Shown here one piece after another: positions 24,954 through 32,686 of a stretch of DNA of 64,000 bases. The notes below the pieces were generated by a model, which searched no databases, was not told the DNA's origin, and saw nothing but the letters and a program-made list of their open reading frames with translations. The DNA comes from Streptomyces bicolor. GTDB taxonomy: Bacteria; Actinomycetota; Actinomycetes; Streptomycetales; Streptomycetaceae. Within the stretch, counting starts at the first letter, position 1. Each line of letters begins with the position of its first letter. The stretch covers positions 9,951-73,950 of the forward strand of contig NZ_JOFS01000038.1 of assembly GCF_000719285.1 (NCBI RefSeq), written 5' to 3'. Made by a program: the position numbers and the translations under genes.

Positions 24954-26617
24954 CCGACACTTCCCGTTACGCCGCCAAGCCCTGGCTGGCCCTGCTCGGC
25001 GACGCCCAGCGCGCCCCCATTGACCCCGAGGACTCGCTCGTGCACGCCCTGCGCCGGGCCGCCGCCGCGACCCCGGAGCGCGTCTTCCTCGCCTACTTCG
25101 ACGGCCGCCTCACCTACCGCGAGGTCGACGAGCTCAGCGACTCCGTCGCCGGGCATCTCGCCGCCCGTGGCCTGGAGCGCGGCGACCGGGTGGCGATCCT
25201 GCTGCAGAACTCCCCGCACTTCGTGCTCGCCCTGCTCGGTGCCTGGAAGGCGGGCGCGGTCGTCGTGCCCGTCAACCCGATGTACAAGTCGGGGGAGGTC
25301 GGTCACGTCCTGCGGGACGGTGAGGTGGCCGCGCTGATCTGTTCCGACCGGGCCTGGGAGTCGTATCTGCGCGAGACGGCGGCCGACTCGCCGGTGCGGA
25401 TCGTGCTCACCGGGTGCGAGTTGGATTTCCAGACTCGCGACGACGCGCGCGTGCTGTCGTTCGAGCGACTCCCGCAGGCCGACGACGCCGAAGACCTGGC
25501 GGCCGTCGCCCGCGCCGGACACAAGGCGCCCGCGGGACGCGACGCGGGCCCCGCCGACATCGCACTGATCAGCTACACCTCCGGGACCAGCGGCACGCCC
25601 AAGGGTGCCACCAACACGCACGGCAACATCATGTACAACGCCGAGCGGCAGCGGACCGGACTGGAACTGCCCGAGGCGCCCGTCTACTTCGCGCTGGCGC
25701 CCCTGTTCCACATCACCGGGATGGTCTGCCAGCTCGGCGCCTGTCTCGACAGCGCGGGGACCCTCGTGCTGGCGTACCGGTTCGAGGCGGGAGTCGTGCT
25801 CGACGCGTTCGCCGAGCACGGGCCGCACTACACCGTCGGCCCGTCGACCGCCTTCATGGCGCTGGCCGCCCACCCTGACGTCACCCGCGACCACTTCGCC
25901 TCGTTCCGGATGATCTCCTCCGGCGGCGCCCCGCTGCCGCCCGCCCTGGTGGAGAAGTTCCGGGCCGGCTTCGGGCTGTACATCCGCAACGGTTACGGCC
26001 TCACCGAGTGCACCGCCCCCTGCGCCTCCGTCCCACCCGGCCTGGAGGCACCCGTCGACCCGGTCTCCGGGACGCTCGCCGTGGGCCTGCCGGGCCCCGA
26101 GACGGTCGTACGGATCGTCGACGAGCAGGGCCAGGAGGTCCCCTTCGGCGAACAGGGCGAGATCGTCGTACGCGGGCCGCAGGTCGTCCCCGGATACTGG
26201 CGGCGCCCCGAGGCCACCGCCGAGACCTTCCCCGACGGCGAGCTGCGCACCGGCGACATCGGCTTCATGGACGCCGACGGCTGGCTGTACGTCGTCGACC
26301 GCAAGAAGGACATGATCAACGCGTCCGGCTTCAAGGTGTGGCCGCGCGAGGTCGAGGACGTGCTCTACACCCACCCGGCGGTGCGCGAGGCGGCCGTCGT
26401 GGGGGTACCCGACGGGTACCGCGGGGAGACCGTCAAGGCGTACATCAGCCTCCGTCCGGGTGCGGAAACGGACCCCGACGCACTCGCCGCGTACTGCGAG
26501 GAGAGACTGGCCGCCTACAAATATCCGCGGCAGGTGGAGATCCTGCCCGACTTGCCCAAGACGGCAAGTGGGAAGATCCTCCGTCGGGAACTTCGTTCTC
26601 GCGTGAACGAAGCCTAG
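24950..26617 (+). CDS. Acyl-CoA ligase (AMP-forming)
   Basis: A 555-residue ANL-superfamily enzyme starting at GTG 24950 inside the SDR stop, with GGGAGG upstream. Motifs are the P-loop YTSGTSGTPKGAT, NGYGLTECTAPC, the ATP-binding Asp in RTGDIGFMD and VDRKKDMINASGFKVWPREVE split over two strands. The catalytic Lys is in PKTASGKILRREL. It activates a carboxylate to acyl-AMP, then acyl-CoA. Sequence style matches fatty/aryl CoA ligases. It is followed 39 bp later by the TetR gene. It is the probable entry step of the catabolic island. Confidence 0.92.
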   Translation: MTDTSRYAAKPWLALLGDAQRAPIDPEDSLVHALRRAAAATPERVFLAYFDGRLTYREVDELSDSVAGHLAARGLERGDRVAILLQNSPHFVLALLGAWKAGAVVVPVNPMYKSGEVGHVLRDGEVAALICSDRAWESYLRETAADSPVRIVLTGCELDFQTRDDARVLSFERLPQADDAEDLAAVARAGHKAPAGRDAGPADIALISYTSGTSGTPKGATNTHGNIMYNAERQRTGLELPEAPVYFALAPLFHITGMVCQLGACLDSAGTLVLAYRFEAGVVLDAFAEHGPHYTVGPSTAFMALAAHPDVTRDHFASFRMISSGGAPLPPALVEKFRAGFGLYIRNGYGLTECTAPCASVPPGLEAPVDPVSGTLAVGLPGPETVVRIVDEQGQEVPFGEQGEIVVRGPQVVPGYWRRPEATAETFPDGELRTGDIGFMDADGWLYVVDRKKDMINASGFKVWPREVEDVLYTHPAVREAAVVGVPDGYRGETVKAYISLRPGAETDPDALAAYCEERLAAYKYPRQVEILPDLPKTASGKILRRELRSRVNEA

Positions 26618-26656
26618 ACAGCAAGCAGATATCTCGGAAGGGCAGGTGGCGGCACA

Positions 26657-27250
26657 GTGGCCAGGACGACGGACGGAGACGGTACGCCCGTCCCCCAGCG
26701 GCTGCTCGCCGCCGCCACCCGGCTCTTCGCCGAGCGGGGCTACGACCGCACCTCGGTGCAGGAGATCGTCGAGGCGGCCGGCGTCACCAAGGGGGCGCTG
26801 TACCACTACTTCGGCTCCAAGGACGACCTTCTGCACGAGGTGTACGCGCGCGTGCTGCGCGTTCAGCAGGAGCGTCTCGACGCCTTCGCGGACGCCGACG
26901 AGCCCATCGAGAAGCGGCTCAGAGGCGCGGCCGCCGACGTCGTCGTCACGACGATCGAGAACCTCGACGACGCGATGATCTTCTTCCGCTCCATGCACCA
27001 CCTGAGCCCGGAGAAGAACAAGCAGGTGCGCGCCGAGCGCCGGCGCTACCACGAACGCTTCCGTGCGCTGATCGAGGAGGGCCAGGAGGCGGGCGTCTTC
27101 TCGAAGGCGACGCCGGCCGACCTGGTCGTCGACTACCACTTCGGGTCGGTCCACCATCTGTCGACGTGGTACCGCCCGGACGGCCCGATGAGCCCGCAGG
27201 AAGTCGCGGACCACTTGGCGGACTTGCTGCTGCGAGCGCTGCGTCCCTGA
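26657..27250 (+). CDS. TetR-family regulator of the acyl-CoA catabolic island
   Basis: A 197-residue regulator starting at GTG 26657. Its helix-turn-helix reads TSVQEIVEAAGVTKGALYHY then FGSKDDLL; the remainder is a helical C-terminal domain. It is the third gene of the SDR-ligase operon, so the operator at 24130 would make it autoregulated. The matching operator at 29804 precedes the convergent kinase-dehydrogenase operon. A further similar site lies in the promoter of the MHS transporter at 7589. The inducer is probably an acyl-CoA of the pathway, by analogy with other TetR regulators of beta-oxidation. Confidence 0.88.
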   Translation: MARTTDGDGTPVPQRLLAAATRLFAERGYDRTSVQEIVEAAGVTKGALYHYFGSKDDLLHEVYARVLRVQQERLDAFADADEPIEKRLRGAAADVVVTTIENLDDAMIFFRSMHHLSPEKNKQVRAERRRYHERFRALIEEGQEAGVFSKATPADLVVDYHFGSVHHLSTWYRPDGPMSPQEVADHLADLLLRALRP

Positions 27251-27270
27251 CGGTCCAGGGGTTTCTCGCC

Positions 27271-27477
27271 CCCGCCGCCCCTACCCGTCCCATCCTGAAG
27301 GGGCTCCGCCCCTTCGACCCCGCCCCCAGGGGGCTCTGCCCCCTGGACCCCCGCTCCTCAAACGCCGGAGGGGCTGACTTAGCCCGTCCGGCGTTTGAGG
27401 ACGAGGCCCCTTAAGGGCCGAAAGCGGGGGTCTGGGGGCCGCAGGCCCCCAGGGATGGGACGGGTAGGGGCGGCGGG
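27271..27477. repeat. 207-bp nested palindrome between convergent operons
   Basis: The outer arms 27271-27295 and 27453-27477 are a perfect 25-bp inverted repeat (the 5' arm begins CCCGCCGCCCCTACCCG). The inner arms 27355-27369 and 27387-27401 are a perfect 15-bp repeat (TCCTCAAACGCCGGA). Further partial arms (gcccccaggg, ctgggggcc) lie between. The RNA of either strand would fold into a long rod, fitting a bidirectional terminator. The CTCAAACGCCGGA core recurs in many Streptomyces genomes from memory, so this may be a mobile-type dispersed repeat. Confidence 0.85.
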
Positions 27478-27509
27478 GCGAAATCAACCCGCCCCCGCCC
27501 GAGGCCGCG

Positions 27510-28724
27510 TCACACGTACTTCTTCAACTCCCGCCGCGCCAGCGACCGCTGGTGCACCTCGTCGGGCCCGTCCGCGATCATCAGCGTCCGCGCGCTCGCG
27601 TACAGCTCGGCCAGCGGGAAGTCCTGGCTGACGCCGCCCGCGCCGTGCAGCTGGATCGCCCGGTCGATGATGTCGACGACCGCACGCGGCGTGGCGATCT
27701 TGATGGACTGGATCTCGGTGTGGGCGCCCTTGTTGCCGACGGTGTCCATCAGCCAGGCCGTCTTCAGCACCAGCAGCCGCAGCTGCTCGACCGTCACACG
27801 CGCGTCGGCGATCCAGTTGTGCACCACGCCCTGCTGGGCCAGCGCCTTGCCGAACGCCGTACGGGAGACGGCCCGCCGGCACATCAGCTCGATCGCCCGC
27901 TCCGCCATGCCGATCAGCCGCATGCAGTGGTGGATGCGGCCGGGGCCGAGCCGGGCCTGGGCGATGGCGAAGCCGCCGCCCTCCTCGCCGATGAGGTTGG
28001 ACACCGGCACGCGCGCGTGGTCGAAGATCACCTCGGCGTGGCCGCCGTGGGAGTGGTCCTCGTAGCCGAAGACCTGCATGGCACGCTTGACGGTGACGCC
28101 CGGGGTGTCGCGGGGGACGAGGACCATCGACTGCTGACGGCGGATGTCGGCCCCGTCCGGGTCCGTCTTGCCCATCACGATGAAGATCTTGCAGTCCGGG
28201 TTCATCGCCCCGGAGATGTACCACTTGCGGCCGGTGATGACGTACTCGTCGCCGTCCCGCTCGATGTGGGTGGTGATGTTGGTGGCGTCGGAGGAGGCCA
28301 CCTCCGGCTCCGTCATCGCGAACGCCGAGCGGATCTCACCGGCCAGCAGCGGCTCCAGCCACTGCTTCTTCTGCTGCTCGTCGCCGAACTGCGCCAGCAC
28401 CTCCATGTTGCCGGTGTCCGGCGCCGCGCAGTTCGTGGCGGTGGGTGCCAGGTGCGGGGAGCGGCCGGTGATCTCGGCGAGCGGGGCGTACTGGAGGTTG
28501 GTGAGTCCGGCGCCGTGCTCGGCGTTGGGGAGGAAGAGGTTCCACAGGCCTTGCCTGCGGGCCTCCGCCTTGAGCTCCTCGACCACGGCAGGGGTGTCCC
28601 ACGGGGACGCCAGCGCGGCCCGCTGCTCCTCCGCCACCGCCTCGGCCGGATAGACGTACTCGTCCATGAAGGCCAGGAGTTTGGCGCGCAGTTCCTCGGT
28701 GCGTGCGTCGAACGCGAAGTCCAT
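27510..28724 (-). CDS. ACAD10/11-like acyl-CoA dehydrogenase
   Basis: A 404-residue acyl-CoA dehydrogenase-fold protein beginning MDFAFDARTEELRAKL. FAMTEPEVASSDATNI and YVITGRKWYISGA are the FAD-region motifs. Near the C-terminus IADGPDEVHQRSL stands where classical enzymes have YEGTSQIQ, so Asp replaces the usual catalytic Glu. The ADGPDEVH form is, from memory, that of ACAD11 and its bacterial relatives. These act on phosphorylated 4-hydroxyacyl-CoAs, with phosphate elimination. It lies 5 bp after the APH-like kinase gene, matching the fused kinase-dehydrogenase layout of animal ACAD10/11. Confidence 0.9.
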   Translation of the reverse strand: MDFAFDARTEELRAKLLAFMDEYVYPAEAVAEEQRAALASPWDTPAVVEELKAEARRQGLWNLFLPNAEHGAGLTNLQYAPLAEITGRSPHLAPTATNCAAPDTGNMEVLAQFGDEQQKKQWLEPLLAGEIRSAFAMTEPEVASSDATNITTHIERDGDEYVITGRKWYISGAMNPDCKIFIVMGKTDPDGADIRRQQSMVLVPRDTPGVTVKRAMQVFGYEDHSHGGHAEVIFDHARVPVSNLIGEEGGGFAIAQARLGPGRIHHCMRLIGMAERAIELMCRRAVSRTAFGKALAQQGVVHNWIADARVTVEQLRLLVLKTAWLMDTVGNKGAHTEIQSIKIATPRAVVDIIDRAIQLHGAGGVSQDFPLAELYASARTLMIADGPDEVHQRSLARRELKKYV

Positions 28725-28729
28725 GTCCG

Positions 28730-29764
28730 TCAGCCTTCCTGGGTGCCTTCTCGAAGAGTGGTCAGGCCGTGCTCGATGAAGAGCGGGACCAGGTCGCCGA
28801 TGCGGTCGAAGCCGCGGCCGACCGTCTGGCCCAGCGTGTAGCGGTAGTGGATGCCCTCCAGGATCACCGCGAGTTTGAACCAGGCGAACGCCGTGTACCA
28901 GGAGACCGCGGACACGTCACGCCCCGAGCGCGCGGCGTACCGCTCGATCAGTTCGGCGGGGGCGGGGTGCCCGGCAGCCTCGGCGGTCGTGGAGACCGGG
29001 GAGTCAGCCATGCCCAGCGGCATGCTGTACATCACCAGCAGGCCCAGATCGGTGAGCGGGTCGCCGAGCGTCGACATCTCCCAGTCGAGGATCGCCTTGA
29101 TCTTGTCGTCCTCGCCGATCAGGACGTTGTCGAGCCGGTAGTCGCCGTGCACGACGGCCGGGGCGGGGGAGGTGGGCAGCCGACGTCCGAGCGTCGCGTG
29201 CAGCTCGTCGATGCCGGCCAGTTCGCGGTTGCGCGAGGCGTCGAGCTGCTTGCCCCAGCGACGCAGCTGCCGGTCCAGGAAGCCCTCGGGGCGGCCGAAG
29301 TCCGCGAGACCCACCGACGCCGGGTCCACCGCGTGCAGCTCGACGAGCGTGTCCACCAGCGACAGCACCGCGTCCCGGGTGCGCTCCGGGCCGAGCGGGG
29401 CCAGCTGGTCGGCGGTGCGGTAGGGCGTGCCCTCGGCGAACTCCATGACGTAGAACGGCGCCCCGAGCACCTCCTCGTCCTCGCACAGCAGCACCGGTCG
29501 CGGCACAGGTACGTTCGTCGGGTGCAGCGCGCTGATGACCCGGTGCTCGCGCTTCATGTCGTGCGCCGTGGCGAGGACGTGGCCGAGCGGGGGCCGCCGT
29601 ACGACCCACTTCGAGGTGCCGTCGGAGACCGCGTAGGTGAGGTTCGACCGTCCGCCCTCGATCAGCCTGCCGGTCAGCGGACCCTGGGCCAGGCCGGGCC
29701 GCTCGCGCTCGAGCAGGCCGCGCAGGCGGTCGAGATCGAGGCCGGGCGGATGGTCGGGGCTCAT
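28730..29764 (-). CDS. APH-family phosphotransferase (ACAD11 N-domain/LvaA-like acyl-CoA kinase)
   Basis: A 344-residue aminoglycoside-phosphotransferase-fold kinase. It has the Brenner motif VVHGDYRLDNVLI and the metal-binding Asp in ILDWEMSTLGDPLTDLG. The N-lobe Lys is probably in SKWVVRRPPLG or nearby. The sequence style is that of the kinase domain fused to ACAD11, and of LvaA, which phosphorylates 4-hydroxyvaleryl-CoA; it is not an antibiotic-resistance enzyme by context. ATG 29764 has GAGGAG upstream. The TetR-type operator at 29804-29823 lies 40 bp before the start. It is cotranscribed with the ACAD gene. Confidence 0.88.
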   Translation of the reverse strand: MSPDHPPGLDLDRLRGLLERERPGLAQGPLTGRLIEGGRSNLTYAVSDGTSKWVVRRPPLGHVLATAHDMKREHRVISALHPTNVPVPRPVLLCEDEEVLGAPFYVMEFAEGTPYRTADQLAPLGPERTRDAVLSLVDTLVELHAVDPASVGLADFGRPEGFLDRQLRRWGKQLDASRNRELAGIDELHATLGRRLPTSPAPAVVHGDYRLDNVLIGEDDKIKAILDWEMSTLGDPLTDLGLLVMYSMPLGMADSPVSTTAEAAGHPAPAELIERYAARSGRDVSAVSWYTAFAWFKLAVILEGIHYRYTLGQTVGRGFDRIGDLVPLFIEHGLTTLREGTQEG

Positions 29765-29803
29765 ACGGGGCTCCTCAAGCAGGTGAACGGGACCAGACTC
29801 ATG

Positions 29804-29823
29804 ATGCCGACCAGTCGGTATGT
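29804..29823. promoter_or_regulatory. TetR-type operator before the kinase-ACAD operon
   Basis: ATGCCGACCAGTCGGTATGT carries CCGAC-CA-GTCGG, a perfect 5-bp-arm palindrome. It matches the operator at 24130-24149 in reverse orientation (15 of 20). Confidence 0.7.
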
Positions 29824-29865
29824 CGTCCAGTGGGGGAGCCGAACGTGATCGGGGCCACCATAGGC

Positions 29866-29901
29866 CGACAGCTCCCCGGGCAGTGCGCCGGGGAGCTGTC
29901 G
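29866..29901 (-). terminator. Terminator of the His-rich protein gene
   Basis: A perfect 14-bp inverted repeat (CGACAGCTCCCCGG / CCGGGGAGCTGTCG) with an 8-nt loop lies 50 bp beyond the stop of the His-rich gene on the minus strand. Confidence 0.75.
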
Positions 29902-29951
29902 ACGGTGTCTTCTCAGCCAGTACGGGGGCCGGCCCGAGTCGGGGCAGGCGC

Positions 29952-30248
29952 TCAGTGGTCGTCCCAGTGGCCGTCGTGCGGAGCGTGCCGGTGGCCGTCG
30001 TGGACGTAGTCGACGTGGTCGCCGTGCAGGACGCTCTCGTGCCCGCAGTCGGCGCCGTGCTGATGGGTGTGGCCCTCGTGTGCGACGTGCCCCTCCGTCT
30101 CGCACTCGTCCCAGTGGCCCGCGTGCTCGCGGTGGAGGTGGCCGTCGTGCGCGTAGTCGGTGTGGTCACCGTGCGGCACCGCGATGTGGCCGCAGTCGGG
30201 GCCGTGGGTGTGAGTGTGGGAGGAGTGTTCCACGTGCAGGGTGGTCAT
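29952..30248 (-). CDS. Histidine-rich metal-binding protein with internal duplication
   Basis: A 98-residue hydrophilic protein with 27 His residues by my count, plus many Asp and three Cys. Two tandem ~38-residue repeats are visible: THTHGPDCGH...HGDHTDYAHDGHLH...HAGHWDEC and THQHGADCGH...HGDHVDYVHDGHRH...HDGHWDDH. The pattern suits binding of several Zn, Ni or Co ions. There is no signal peptide, so it is probably cytosolic. AAGGTGAG precedes ATG 30248. I see no Zur-box-like palindrome upstream. A metal buffer or chaperone role is inferred; no named family is recognised. Confidence 0.85.
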   Translation of the reverse strand: MTTLHVEHSSHTHTHGPDCGHIAVPHGDHTDYAHDGHLHREHAGHWDECETEGHVAHEGHTHQHGADCGHESVLHGDHVDYVHDGHRHAPHDGHWDDH

Positions 30249-30360
30249 GCTGCTCACCTTCGAACGTGCGGGCTGTGACGTCGACAGGCTGCCACGCGAA
30301 CGGCGCATATCGGCTCATTCGGGCTTGCGTGGCGTCCTGCCACCCCAGAGGGTCGGACCC

Positions 30361-31341
30361 ATGAAGGGCATCAGCTACTCACGCTACGGCGGCCCCGAGG
30401 AGCTCGCATACGGGGATGTGCGCGACCCGCGGGTCGGCCCCGACTCGGTGCTGGTCAAGGTACGGGCGGCGGCGGTCAACCCAGTGGACTGGAAGTGCCG
30501 CGAGGGCCACATGGACCGGATGCTGGAGCCCGTCTTCCCGGTGGTTCCGGGATGGGACGTCTCCGGTGTCGTCGTCCAACCGGGCGTTTCCGTCACGGAG
30601 TTCGGCGTCGGCGACGAGGTCATCGGCTACGTACGCGAGGACCTCCTCTCCCACGGCACCTTCGCCGAGTACGTCGCGGCCCCGGTGCGCACCCTCGCGC
30701 GCAAGCCCCGCAACCTCACCTGGGAGGCGGCTGCCGGGCTGCCGCTGGTGGGACTGACCGCCTATCAGGTGCTGTCCAGGGTGCTCCAGGTCAAGCGCGA
30801 CGAGACCGTTCTCGTGCACGCCGCGGCCGGCGGGGTGGGCTCGATCGCCGTCCAGCTCGCCCGGCACCTGGGCGCCCGGGTCATCGGTACGGCCAGTGCG
30901 CACAACCACGACTTCGTGCGCGGCCTCGGCGGGGAGCCGGTCGAGTACGGCGACGGCGGCCTGTTCGATCGGGTGCGAGGGCTGGCCCCCGAGGGTGTGG
31001 ACGCCGTGTTCGACACGATCGGCGGCGAGGCGCTGAAGGTCTCGGCCAACCTCCTGGCGCCCGAGGGCCGTCTGGTGTCGATCGCCGACCCGGACGTCTT
31101 CGACTACGGCGGCCGCTACTACTTCGTCCGTCCCGACGCCCAGGACCTGCTGCGGCTGTCCGAGCTGGCGGAGGAGGGCGTGGTATCCGTGCACGTCTCG
31201 CAGACGTTCCCGCTGGAGCGGGCGGCCGACGCCCACCGCCTCAGCCAGCAGGGCCACACGCGGGGCAAGATCGTGGTGACGGTGGACTGGGACGCGGAGG
31301 AGGGGGTGGCGCCGGCGGGGTTGTGGCAGGGGGCGGAGTGA
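30361..31341 (+). CDS. NADP-dependent quinone oxidoreductase-like dehydrogenase
   Basis: A 326-residue zinc-free medium-chain dehydrogenase starting MKGISYSRYGGPEEL. The N-terminal catalytic domain has AAAVNPVDWKCREG and VVPGWDVSGVV. The cofactor domain has VHAAAGGVGSIAVQLA, the AAxGGVG signature of NADPH-quinone reductase/crotonyl-CoA-like enzymes. No structural Cys lobe is present. Start 30361 matches the family N-terminus; the frame is open upstream to 30214. It is divergent from the His-rich gene. Substrate unknown; reduction of quinones or enones is typical. Confidence 0.9.
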   Translation: MKGISYSRYGGPEELAYGDVRDPRVGPDSVLVKVRAAAVNPVDWKCREGHMDRMLEPVFPVVPGWDVSGVVVQPGVSVTEFGVGDEVIGYVREDLLSHGTFAEYVAAPVRTLARKPRNLTWEAAAGLPLVGLTAYQVLSRVLQVKRDETVLVHAAAGGVGSIAVQLARHLGARVIGTASAHNHDFVRGLGGEPVEYGDGGLFDRVRGLAPEGVDAVFDTIGGEALKVSANLLAPEGRLVSIADPDVFDYGGRYYFVRPDAQDLLRLSELAEEGVVSVHVSQTFPLERAADAHRLSQQGHTRGKIVVTVDWDAEEGVAPAGLWQGAE

Positions 31342-31362
31342 GACTCTCCAGGAGGGTCGGCC

Positions 31363-31689
31363 TCAGAAGAGGAGGGCCGCCGCGCACACGGCCAGCGCCA
31401 CGGTGATCAGGACCGTGGCCGTGGCCTGCCGGGGAGCCAGTGCCGGGGGCTCGGGCGACGCGGCCAGGGCGCGGATACGGCGGTGGGCCAGGGCCAGGAA
31501 GCCCAGCCACAGCCCGGAGCACACAGCGCAGACGACCATCCCGGCCACCGAGACCCCGCCGTGCAGCGCGGTCTTCATGGCGAGTACGGCCGCCACGGTC
31601 CCGGAGAGTGTCGTACGGCGCCACGCCAGCCGCGTCCGCTCGGGCTGCAGCCCCGGATCCCGCACCGGCTCCGCGACCGACCCGCTCAC
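31363..31689 (-). CDS. DUF202 membrane protein (short)
   Basis: A 108-residue protein starting at GTG 31689, which overlaps the stop of the upstream DUF202 gene (GTGA). GLQPERTRLAWRRTTLSG is the DUF202 opening motif. Three membrane helices follow. Function is unknown for the family. The second, larger DUF202 gene in the same operon suggests a two-subunit membrane assembly. Confidence 0.82.
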   Translation of the reverse strand: MSGSVAEPVRDPGLQPERTRLAWRRTTLSGTVAAVLAMKTALHGGVSVAGMVVCAVCSGLWLGFLALAHRRIRALAASPEPPALAPRQATATVLITVALAVCAAALLF

Positions 31690-32084
31690 CCCTCCCACCC
31701 GACGAGCACGACGACGACCATCGCGACGGCCACGATCGCGACCACCAGGCTCAGCACCGCCGGGAACCGCGACACCGGCAGGTCCTCGCCGCGGCGCATC
31801 GCCCGCTCGCAGCGCACCCAGTGATTGACCGCGCGCAAGGAGCACAGCACGCCCGCCGCGAGCAGCGCGAGCGCCAGCCCGACGCGCCAGCCCCAGCGCA
31901 GGTCCGGCAGGAACTGGTCCACCGCGAAACCGCCGCCGATCAACGCGAGCGCGGTACGCAGCCAGGCCAGGAAGGTGCGCTCGTTCGCCAGCGAGAACCG
32001 GTAGTCGGGGGTGCCGCCCTCCTGCCGGATCCGCTGGGGTTCGAACCACAGCCGGACGTTTCGTACGAGCTCGATCACATGCAC
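31686..32084 (-). CDS. DUF202 membrane protein (YidH-like)
   Basis: A 132-residue protein with the motif DYRFSLANERTFLAWLRTALALIGGGFAVDQF (two abutting parts) and three hydrophobic helices ending in WEG. This is the YidH/DUF202 family of unknown function. The stop overlaps the start of a second DUF202 gene, and the N-terminus is cytosolic and acidic/basic mixed. The pair is conserved in actinobacteria as far as I recall. Confidence 0.87.
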   Translation of the reverse strand: MHVIELVRNVRLWFEPQRIRQEGGTPDYRFSLANERTFLAWLRTALALIGGGFAVDQFLPDLRWGWRVGLALALLAAGVLCSLRAVNHWVRCERAMRRGEDLPVSRFPAVLSLVVAIVAVAMVVVVLVGWEG

Positions 32085-32113
32085 GACCCTATCCGGGAGG
32101 GCGGATCAGCGGA

Positions 32114-32629
32114 TCAGCCCGCCGACCGGTACGCCCTGAGCCGTTCGTACGCCGCGAGCCCGTCCGGCACCCACGCCCACTCCGGCAGCCGCCGCTCCAC
32201 CTCGGCCTCGGGCAGGAAGCCGTGCCAGGCGACCTCCTCCACCTGCGGGCTCACGGGCAGTTCGCAGCGCACCTCGTACACCGCCGACCACCAGGTCTGC
32301 CCGGCGCCGTCGTCGTACAGGAACTTGAAGAGGTACGACGGGCGGGGCAGCCCGCTCACCCCGAGTTCCTCCTCGGCCTCGCGCAGCGCGGCGTCGTCGT
32401 ACGACTCGCCCGCGCCGACCACTCCGCCGACGAACATGTCGTACCGCGAGGGGAACACCAGCTTGGTGGGTGTGCGACGGTGCACGAAGAGGCGGCCCCG
32501 CGCATCCCGGGCCTCGATGAAGACACAGCGGTGGCGCAGCCCCCTGGCGTAGGCCTCGCCACGCGGGGACTGTCCGATGACCCGGTCCTGCTCGTCGACG
32601 ATGTCGAGGATTTCGTCAGCAGCGCTCAT
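32114..32629 (-). CDS. NUDIX hydrolase
   Basis: A 171-residue protein containing a full Nudix box, GVVGAGESYDDAALREAEEE followed by LGV (about residues 70-92). The N-terminal ILDIVDEQDRVIGQSPRGEAYARGLRHR resembles the YfcD/IPP-isomerase-like subgroup. Such enzymes hydrolyse nucleoside diphosphates linked to another moiety, with Mg2+. Start 32629 (MSAADEILD) is set by homology; no good ribosome-binding site is seen. The gene lies just upstream of the DUF202 pair on the same strand. Confidence 0.88.
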   Translation of the reverse strand: MSAADEILDIVDEQDRVIGQSPRGEAYARGLRHRCVFIEARDARGRLFVHRRTPTKLVFPSRYDMFVGGVVGAGESYDDAALREAEEELGVSGLPRPSYLFKFLYDDGAGQTWWSAVYEVRCELPVSPQVEEVAWHGFLPEAEVERRLPEWAWVPDGLAAYERLRAYRSAG

Positions 32630-32686
32630 GGGGTCATCCAAGCAGGACGGCGCCTGCCGGTCAGAGCGGCGCGGCACCCGTATCGC

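Noticed and set aside
24872..27214. A 780-codon minus-strand open frame
   Set aside because: Antisense to the acyl-CoA ligase and TetR genes; no recognisable domain.
28730..29764. Aminoglycoside resistance gene
   Set aside because: The fold is APH-like, but pairing with an ACAD11-type dehydrogenase and sequence similarity to the ACAD11 kinase domain make an acyl-CoA pathway role far likelier.
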